From: an uncultured Erysipelotrichaceae bacterium
Lineage (GTDB): Bacteria > Bacillota_I > Bacilli_A > RF39 > UBA660
Length of the DNA stretch: 6,659 nt
NCBI GenBank assembly: GCA_902783345.1
Contig: CACZQI010000063.1
Span: 1-6,659, forward strand
Direction: 5' to 3'
Under the pieces are notes generated by a model, which did no database searches, was not told where the DNA came from, and saw nothing but the letters and a program-made list of their open reading frames with translations. Both the position numbers and the translations under genes were made by a program. Positions 1 through 5,317 of this stretch are shown one piece after another; within the stretch, counting starts at the first letter, position 1, and each line of letters opens with the position of its first letter.

Positions 1-396
1 TATGCATCATTTGATTATGATTATATTGGTAATAAAGAAAGTAATTTAGTTAAAATGGATATATTAATTAATGGTGAAGTAGTTGATGCTTTAAGCGTTA
101 TAGTTCATAAAGATGTAGCATATCACAGAGGCATGCAAATAACTAAAGCTTTACGTACGCTTATTCCAAGACAATTATTTGAAGTTCCAATTCAAGCAAG
201 TATTGGTTCTAAAATAATTGCAAGAGAAACTATTAGTGCTATGAAGAAAAATGTTTTAGCCAAATGTTATGGCGGAGATGTAACGAGAAAAAGAAAATTA
301 TTAGAAAAACAAAAAGAAGGTAAAAAGCGAATGAAAATGGTAGGTTCTGTTGAAGTACCACCAGAAGCATTCTTATCAATTTTAAGTAATGAGTAA
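1..396 (+). CDS. lepA: Elongation factor 4 (LepA), C-terminal part, 5' end outside window
   Basis: LepA is a ribosome-associated translational GTPase, often described as a back-translocase. Only the last 131 residues are visible, about a fifth of a protein usually near 600 residues, so the GTPase domain lies upstream. The reading frame is open from base 1; the ATG at 55 is internal, since in-frame sequence before it ([10 protein letters not shown]...) already matches the family. Visible regions are the end of the EF-G domain V-like fold and the LepA-specific C-terminal domain. Recognisable family stretches are [30 protein letters not shown] and the basic [20 protein letters not shown] segment, followed by the typical VPPEAF near the end. 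The stop overlaps the next gene by 8 nt, suggesting one mRNA and translational coupling. No truncation or frameshift is seen in the visible part. Confidence 0.97.
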   Translation, partial: YASFDYDYIGNKESNLVKMDILINGEVVDALSVIVHKDVAYHRGMQITKALRTLIPRQLFEVPIQASIGSKIIARETISAMKKNVLAKCYGGDVTRKRKLLEKQKEGKKRMKMVGSVEVPPEAFLSILSNE

Positions 397-940
397 TGTT
401 GTCAGATGTAAATGGGTTAATTTAAATAATCCCAAATATATTGAGTATCATGATAAGGAGTGGGGCATTCCTTCTTTTTCAGATGCTTATTTATTTGAAA
501 TGCTTATTTTAGAAAGTTTTCAAGCTGGACTTTCTTGGGAATGCATCTTAAATAAAAGAGAATCCTTTAGACTATCTTTTGATAATTTTGATTATCAATT
601 AATCGCTAATTATAATGGAGAAAAAATAAATGAACTTATGAATAATAAAGATATTATTCGTAATAAATTAAAAATAAAAGCGGCTATTAATAATGCTAAG
701 GTATTTATTAATATTCAAAAAGAATATGGTTCATTCAGTAATTATATTTGGCATTTTACAAATGGCTCAATTATAAAAAATCAAGATGATAATTTTAAAG
801 CATCATCAAAACTATCTGATGAAGTAAGCGCTGATTTAAAAAAGCGAGGAATGAAATTTGTGGGAAGTACGATTATTTATTCATATTTACAAGCCATCGG
901 AGTTATAAATGATCATGAACTTAATTGTGCTCTTTATTAA
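389..940 (+). CDS. tag: DNA-3-methyladenine glycosylase I (Tag)
   Basis: This base-excision repair glycosylase removes N3-methyladenine from alkylated DNA in the cytoplasm. The 183-residue length is normal for the family. Hallmarks are an RCKW start, YHDKEWGIP at about 20-28, [16 protein letters not shown] at 35-50 and [12 protein letters not shown] near the C-terminus. By comparison with E. coli Tag, Glu42 should match the active-site Glu38 and Trp50 the base-pocket Trp46. The zinc-snap ligands look complete: Cys7, His21, His176 and Cys180 (HxxxC at the C-terminus). The ATG at 389 is the first possible start, because an in-frame TAA lies at 383-385. No clear Shine-Dalgarno precedes it, so initiation probably depends on translation of the overlapping lepA. 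The gene appears intact and functional. Its place between lepA and hemW is not the usual Firmicutes order. Confidence 0.95.
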   Translation: MSNVVRCKWVNLNNPKYIEYHDKEWGIPSFSDAYLFEMLILESFQAGLSWECILNKRESFRLSFDNFDYQLIANYNGEKINELMNNKDIIRNKLKIKAAINNAKVFINIQKEYGSFSNYIWHFTNGSIIKNQDDNFKASSKLSDEVSADLKKRGMKFVGSTIIYSYLQAIGVINDHELNCALY

Positions 941-942
941 AT

Positions 943-948
943 TATGAT
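943..948 (+). promoter_or_regulatory. Possible -10 box (TATGAT) ahead of hemW
   Basis: TATGAT lies three bases after the tag stop and 24 bases before the hemW ATG, inside the 10-mer ATTATGATAA (941-950). The same 10-mer occurs before the 2122 gene. Only a weak -35 (TTAATT at 921-926, 16 nt spacer) can be proposed. It may give hemW extra transcription independent of lepA and tag. In such AT-rich DNA chance matches are common. Confidence 0.35.
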
Positions 949-972
949 AAACTTAAATAGGTAGGTGTAGTT

Positions 973-2055
973 ATGAATCATGTCTATGTTCATATTCCTT
1001 TTTGTAAAAGCATTTGCTCTTATTGTGATTTTTGTAAAATGTTTTATGATAAAGAAGTTGCTTTAAATTATTTAAATGCTTTAAAAGAAGAAATAAACGA
1101 ATATTATGAAGATGAAATTATTGATACTTTATATATTGGTGGGGGAACACCATCAAGTTTAGATTATGATTTATTAGATAAATTATTTGACATCTTAAAA
1201 GTATTTAAACTAAGTGAAAAATGCGAATTTACTTTTGAATGTAATCCAGATGATTTAAACGAATACTTTGTTAAAAAAATTGCATCTTTTGGGGTAAATA
1301 GAGTAAGTATTGGAATAGAGTCTTTTCATAAAGATAAGTTAAAATTTATGGAAAGGACATCTAATTTTGATGATATTAAAACTAAAATGAATTTACTTAG
1401 ATATTATGGAATTAATAATATTAATATTGATTTAATGTACGCTATTCCTAATGAAACATTAGATATTTTAAAAAAGGATGTTAAAATGTTTTTAAAACTA
1501 AATCCTACACATATTAGTACTTATTCTTTAATTATAGAAGATCATACAAAAATTAAAATTAATAATGCGCAAAATATTAATGAAGATTTAGAAGCAAAAA
1601 TGTATGAATATATTTGTAAAAAGTTAGCATCAAAAGGTTATATTCATTATGAAGTGTCTAATTTTGCTTTAAAAGGATATGAATCAAAACATAATTTAGC
1701 TTATTGGAATAATGAAGAATATTTTGGTTTTGGTCTTGGAGCATCTGGTTATATTAATGGTTTTAGATATGATAATACTCGTAATATAAGTGAATATGAA
1801 AATGGCAAATATCATGCTACTGAAGCACTTTTATCTAAAAAAGAATTAATGGAATATGAACTTATGCTTGGTTTTAGGAAAATGGAAGGAATAAGCTTGC
1901 AAAGTTTCTTTGATAAATATGGCGTTAATATGCAAGAGGTTTTTCCTATAAAACCACTTGTTCATAATAAAGATTTAATATATAAAAATGGTTTTATTTA
2001 TATTAATCCTGAAAAAATATATATTATGAATGAAATCTTAAACAAAATGATATAA
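973..2055 (+). CDS. hemW: HemW-like radical SAM protein (putative heme chaperone; often misnamed oxygen-independent coproporphyrinogen oxidase)
   Basis: HemW proteins bind a [4Fe-4S] cluster, SAM and heme, and are thought to deliver heme to membrane targets. The 360 residues are slightly short of the common 370-400. The cluster motif CxxxCxxCxC is at Cys11, 15, 18 and 21, preceded by YVHIPF. GGGTPS is at 56-61, and the HemW signature HNxxYW is at 240-245. A HemN_C-like C-terminal domain runs from about 290 (ELMEYELMLGFRKMEGI, ending NEIL). Departures from the usual pattern are GIES instead of GVQS (Glu116), MERTS instead of LGRxH (Ser130), and GASGY instead of GAHxY (Ser258). The nearest start-site signal is AGGTG at 963-967, 5 nt before the ATG. 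A lepA-hemW neighbourhood supports HemW over true HemN; cytoplasmic. Whether this host makes heme cannot be told here. Confidence 0.9.
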   Translation: MNHVYVHIPFCKSICSYCDFCKMFYDKEVALNYLNALKEEINEYYEDEIIDTLYIGGGTPSSLDYDLLDKLFDILKVFKLSEKCEFTFECNPDDLNEYFVKKIASFGVNRVSIGIESFHKDKLKFMERTSNFDDIKTKMNLLRYYGINNINIDLMYAIPNETLDILKKDVKMFLKLNPTHISTYSLIIEDHTKIKINNAQNINEDLEAKMYEYICKKLASKGYIHYEVSNFALKGYESKHNLAYWNNEEYFGFGLGASGYINGFRYDNTRNISEYENGKYHATEALLSKKELMEYELMLGFRKMEGISLQSFFDKYGVNMQEVFPIKPLVHNKDLIYKNGFIYINPEKIYIMNEILNKMI

Positions 2056-2060
2056 TTAAA

Positions 2061-2093
2061 TAGACTTGAAAAAATATATAATTATGATAAAAT
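2061..2093 (+). promoter_or_regulatory. Probable sigma-A-type promoter for the surface protein gene at 2122
   Basis: TTGAAA at 2066-2071 is followed after 16 nt by TAAAAT (2088-2093). An overlapping alternative is TAGACT (2061-2066), 16 nt, TATGAT (2083-2088). Either resembles TTGACA/TATAAT and leaves about 30 bases to the ATG, with the ribosome-binding site between. No terminator hairpin is visible after hemW, so some read-through from the housekeeping cluster is also possible. This is a sequence-only call in AT-rich DNA. Confidence 0.5.
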
Positions 2094-2121
2094 TATTTAT
2101 AGTAAAAGAGGTTGTTAATTA

Positions 2122-3504
2122 ATGAAATTTAAATATTTATTTACAGGATTATTATTAAATATAGTATTAATTGTAAATGTAAGCGCTGCAACATTAGAAA
2201 TTAAAGCTAAAGAAAAAGCTGTTATTAATAATGCTGATTCTGCAGTTATTTTAGTTAATATTAAAGATGTTGGGGAAGAAGAAATTAATCAAGTAGAATT
2301 TGATTTAGCTTATAATAAAGATTTATTATCTGTAAAACCATTAGAAAATGAATTTGGTTATTCGCAAAATATTAATAAAGATAATATTTTTATTAATAAA
2401 GCAAAGAAAAATTTTACTGATGGGTCAATTATATCTTTTAATGTAACTAATTTAAATAAAGATGAAATTGATATGAAAGAAGATTTTTCAATTACTAATG
2501 TTAAAATAAATGATACTGCTTTATCTGAAGAAGAAGCAGCTAAAATTATGCCACTATCTTTAACGTTAAAAAAACAAATAACTACTACCACTAGGGCTTT
2601 AAATACTAGTGCGGAGCTTAAAACATTTAAAGTAAATTATGGTACCATTAAACCAGCATTTTCTAAAGACGTTAAAGAATATAAAATATATATTGATAAA
2701 GATACTATTAGACAAGTGACTATAACGCCAGAATTTGAACAAACTGGTGTTCAGATGGAAGTAGAATGTACTTTAGGTTGTTCTTCAGCTAATCCTTTAA
2801 ATAAGCTTAATTTAACTCAAGGTAAAAATGAAGCAACTTTTACATTTACTTCTGAAGATGGTAAAAATAAAAATGAATATAAATTTATAATATATCGTGG
2901 ACCAACAACTGATGGCTCAAATTTACTTTCTAGTTTAGCATTTGAAGAAGATGTTAAAATTAATGAAAAATTTGATAAATCTAATTTAGATTATACGGCT
3001 ACAGTGCCTTTTGAAACTGAAAAGTTAACAGTTGTGGCAACTCCAGAGGATGCTAATGCTGATGTTAGTATTAAAGGAAATGACAAATTAGAAGTTGGCG
3101 AAAATGTAATAACTATTACTGTAACTAGCGCTGAAACAATGGAAAAGAAAATCTATAATATTACAGTTACTAAAGAAGAAGAGAAAAAAGAAGAGGAAAA
3201 TGCTACTGAAGTAGCGCCTATAATTGAAAAACAAGAGCCTCAAAAGAAAAATAATCTTAAATTAATTATTATAATTGGAGTGATAAGTACCTTAATAATT
3301 GCCTTATCAGCATATTTTATCTTCTTTTATAAGGGTAAGAAAAAACCTTCTAAAGTTGTAAAAGAAGATTTAGATAGTACTGTAACTACTAATAAAGCCT
3401 TTATTGATGAAGAAAAAGAACCAACAAGTGTTGATGATGCTTTAAAAGATTTAATGCAAACTAAAGAGATAAATAATGTAAATGATGAACCTACTGATTT
3501 TTAA
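2122..3504 (+). CDS. Secreted membrane-anchored protein with cohesin-like and two cadherin-like beta-sandwich domains
   Basis: The specific function is unknown; the layout is that of a cell-surface protein. Residues 1-23 form a signal peptide (MKFKYLF, a hydrophobic run, then VSAA). Residues about 24-150 look like a cohesin-type beta domain (QVEFDLAYNKDLLSV, then DGSIISFNVTNL, then ITNVKIND). A Thr-rich linker (ITTTTR, around 153-158) leads to two modules resembling the cadherin-like beta-sandwich family: 166-259 (GTIKPAFSKDVKEYKIYI) and 269-350 (NLDYTATVPFETEKLTVVAT, GENVITITVT). A charged linker, a helix at about 381-403 and a 57-residue cytoplasmic tail follow. There is no LPxTG sorting motif. 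Cys216 and Cys220 (CTLGC) could form a small loop in the first cadherin-like module. The start is supported by AAGAGG at 2106-2111, 10 nt upstream. The domain assignments are by eye and moderately sure. It could serve in adhesion or in scaffolding a surface complex, but nothing visible fixes a partner. Confidence 0.8.
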   Translation: MKFKYLFTGLLLNIVLIVNVSAATLEIKAKEKAVINNADSAVILVNIKDVGEEEINQVEFDLAYNKDLLSVKPLENEFGYSQNINKDNIFINKAKKNFTDGSIISFNVTNLNKDEIDMKEDFSITNVKINDTALSEEEAAKIMPLSLTLKKQITTTTRALNTSAELKTFKVNYGTIKPAFSKDVKEYKIYIDKDTIRQVTITPEFEQTGVQMEVECTLGCSSANPLNKLNLTQGKNEATFTFTSEDGKNKNEYKFIIYRGPTTDGSNLLSSLAFEEDVKINEKFDKSNLDYTATVPFETEKLTVVATPEDANADVSIKGNDKLEVGENVITITVTSAETMEKKIYNITVTKEEEKKEEENATEVAPIIEKQEPQKKNNLKLIIIIGVISTLIIALSAYFIFFYKGKKKPSKVVKEDLDSTVTTNKAFIDEEKEPTSVDDALKDLMQTKEINNVNDEPTDF

Positions 3505-3514
3505 GTAGGTTTTT
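3487..3514 (+). terminator. Rho-independent terminator overlapping the end of the preceding gene
   Basis: AACCTACT (3488-3495) pairs perfectly with AGTAGGTT (3504-3511) across an 8-nt loop, with a possible G-U pair extending the stem at 3487/3512. The stem runs into a T-rich tract (TTTTT at 3510-3514, then CTTT). The left arm encodes the last residues of the upstream protein and its TAA stop (3502-3504) bridges the loop and right arm. It separates the surface protein gene from the prepilin-like operon. Confidence 0.82.
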
Positions 3515-3515
3515 C

Positions 3516-3544
3516 TTTAATTTTAATTCATTTTGTTATATAAT
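3516..3544 (+). promoter_or_regulatory. Probable promoter of the prepilin-like gene pair
   Basis: TATAAT at 3539-3544 matches the sigma-A -10 consensus and lies 27 bases before the ATG at 3572. The -35 region is weak: TTTAAT at 3516-3521 with a 17-nt spacer. It sits directly after a terminator, where a new promoter is expected. The downstream ATGATAA echoes the other two promoter-like sites in the window. The ribosome-binding site is AGGAG at 3556-3560. Confidence 0.55.
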
Positions 3545-3571
3545 GATAAGAGAATAGGAGAGTAGCATAAT

Positions 3572-5308
3572 ATGAAGAATAATGGGTTTATTGCCACAAC
3601 ATTAATATATTCTTTCTTTTTAGTTTTTTGCGCTATCCTTCTTAGTTATATTGCTTTAAGCACATATAATAAAAATTTAATAGCTAAAGCCAATGAAAAT
3701 ATTCGCAAAGATATTAATGAAAAAACTATTGGTGATATTGAGTATGGTTCCTACTTTAAAATAGAAGTTAAAAATAAAAATGTTGAGTCTAAAGATATTA
3801 ATTGGATAGTTTTTAATAATAAAAATAATGGTGAAACTGAACTAGTTTCTTCTGGAATTGTTTTTAATAAATATATTTATAAAATGAAAGATTTTGCGGA
3901 AATAAAAAATGTTGTTGTTACCTATCATAATGAATGCTTATCAAGTAAAGTTAGGTTATTAACTAAAAGTGACATGTATAATGTTATGAAGCAAAATGCT
4001 AAAAATACTAGAGTTTTAAAAAACTTTTTAAATGTCGATAATGCCAATGAAAGCGTTAATTATTTATTATATAATAAATCTAATGGTTCTGAATATTGGT
4101 ATAATTATATATATAAAGAACCTACGGGGGATTTTTACTCATTATCTGAATTTCAAAATGTCGCCTTAAATAATAATGAGCCTACTACTTATAATCGAAT
4201 AAATCCAAGTACTGGTGATTATTACGATATTAATAGTTCAATTAATGTAAGATTAGTTATTACTCTGCCATCTGATATTAAAATAGTTGGTGGAAATGGT
4301 AGTTATTCAAATCCTTATGTTATTTCTACCGAAAATTGTTTTAGGGAATTATCTTTAATTAATAATATTTTAGCAAATGGTTATAATAATAAATCAAATT
4401 ATACTAATCCAGGTAAAGCCGTTGCTTTAGCTGATGAAGGAGTGCGCACTACTTTTGATGATTATGGAACTAGTTATTATTTTAGAGGAGATGTTAAAAA
4501 TAATTATTTAATATTCGCGGGTAAATGTTGGCGAATAGTAAGAATAACTGGAAATAACGCCATAAAAATAGTTTTACAAAATGATGATGGAATAGGATGC
4601 AGTGAATATACCACCGCTGGGTCAAGCAAATATAATGATGTTTCAGGATTATATAATACGTCAGCTGGAGTTGGCTATATGTATGGAAATAAAGCCTCTA
4701 ATAGTTATAGTGAAGCCCAAGCAAATACCTATGATAGTAGAGTATTATTATTTTTAAAAGATTGGTATGATAATTCTTTTACTGAAAGTCAAAGAAGTGA
4801 GTTTGCTGATGTAATTTGGTGTAATGATAAAAGAATATCTGGCTCATATAGCCTTAATAATTCGCTATTTATGGCAAAAATAAGAATAGATGGTGCTGGT
4901 AATAGTGCAAATATTGCTCCAAGTTTAGTTTGTTTTTCATCCGGGGATAGTAATTTATTATCAAGGTTTACAGCTAGTGATATAACAAATGGCAATGGCA
5001 AATTAAAAAGTGGTTTAAGAGAATATAAAATTGGTCTTCTAACAGCCGATGAAGTTGCATTTGCTGGTGGAGTATATAGTAGTAATAATAATAAATTTTA
5101 TTTATATGGTCATAGTAATAATGCCTCATCTTGGCTTTTGACACCATCATCTAGATATATGGTTTATACATTAGATGGATATAATGGCACTATTGGATTA
5201 AATACAGTTAATACTTCAGTTGGTATTCGTCCAGTTGTCGCACTTAGCCAAAATACAAAAATAGTTGCTGGTGATGGAAGCCTAGATAATCCATATGTGG
5301 TTGAATAA
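3572..5308 (+). CDS. Prepilin-like surface protein lacking Glu+5, with two tandem copies of a DUF6273-like module
   Basis: The function is unknown. The N-terminus (KNNG, then FIATTLIYSFF) resembles a class III prepilin leader: a short basic start, Gly5|Phe6, and a hydrophobic helix at 6-32. The +5 residue is Thr10 rather than Glu. A short polar helix (33-53) leads to two apparent copies of one module. Copy 1 (about 54-251) has GSYFKIEV, INWIVF, RLLTKSDM (128-135), then VRLVITL and GNGSYSNPYV (241-250). Copy 2 (about 300-578) has YYFRGDVKNNYLIFAG, CWRIVRITG, IWCNDK, IGLLTADEVAFAGG (487-500), WLLTP (521-525), then GIRPVVAL and GDGSLDNPYV. Copy 2 carries four cysteines (319, 343, 417, 454) conserved in the next gene. 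The likely location is the outer face of the membrane, perhaps at a pilus tip. A simple signal anchor without pilin processing is the main alternative. AGGAG at 3556-3560 supports the start. Confidence 0.82.
   Translation: MKNNGFIATTLIYSFFLVFCAILLSYIALSTYNKNLIAKANENIRKDINEKTIGDIEYGSYFKIEVKNKNVESKDINWIVFNNKNNGETELVSSGIVFNKYIYKMKDFAEIKNVVVTYHNECLSSKVRLLTKSDMYNVMKQNAKNTRVLKNFLNVDNANESVNYLLYNKSNGSEYWYNYIYKEPTGDFYSLSEFQNVALNNNEPTTYNRINPSTGDYYDINSSINVRLVITLPSDIKIVGGNGSYSNPYVISTENCFRELSLINNILANGYNNKSNYTNPGKAVALADEGVRTTFDDYGTSYYFRGDVKNNYLIFAGKCWRIVRITGNNAIKIVLQNDDGIGCSEYTTAGSSKYNDVSGLYNTSAGVGYMYGNKASNSYSEAQANTYDSRVLLFLKDWYDNSFTESQRSEFADVIWCNDKRISGSYSLNNSLFMAKIRIDGAGNSANIAPSLVCFSSGDSNLLSRFTASDITNGNGKLKSGLREYKIGLLTADEVAFAGGVYSSNNNKFYLYGHSNNASSWLLTPSSRYMVYTLDGYNGTIGLNTVNTSVGIRPVVALSQNTKIVAGDGSLDNPYVVE
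4457..4584 (+). repeat. Copy 1 of a 128-bp segment shared by the two prepilin-like genes
   Basis: This coding stretch aligns without gaps to 5993-6120 in the next gene, with 103 of 128 bases identical by my hand count. It encodes the start of the shared module (DDYG, then SYYFRG, then CWRIVR). Differences fall in both synonymous and replacement positions, so it is an older coding duplication and not a recent copy. Confidence 0.85.
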
Positions 5309-5313
5309 GGGGG
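5307..5313 (+). promoter_or_regulatory. G-rich ribosome-binding site at the junction of the prepilin-like genes
   Basis: AAGGGGG starts inside the TAA stop of the upstream gene and ends 4 nt before the ATG at 5318. It fixes the start of the second gene and indicates that both genes are translated from one mRNA. Confidence 0.7.
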
Positions 5314-5317
5314 TATT

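Noticed and set aside
2056..2121. Terminator or riboswitch between hemW and the surface gene
   Set aside because: The 66-base gap is AT-rich and promoter-like. I found no GC-containing hairpin and it is too short for a riboswitch.
2358..2591. Minus-strand open frame of 77 codons
   Set aside because: It lies entirely within the well-supported surface protein gene. Its Ser/Ile/Leu-rich translation is what the antisense of an AT-rich gene gives, and it has no recognisable motif.
4789..5001. Minus-strand open frame of 70 codons
   Set aside because: It is antisense to the conserved second module of the prepilin-like gene. The plus-strand frame is conserved in the paralogue, so this is a shadow.
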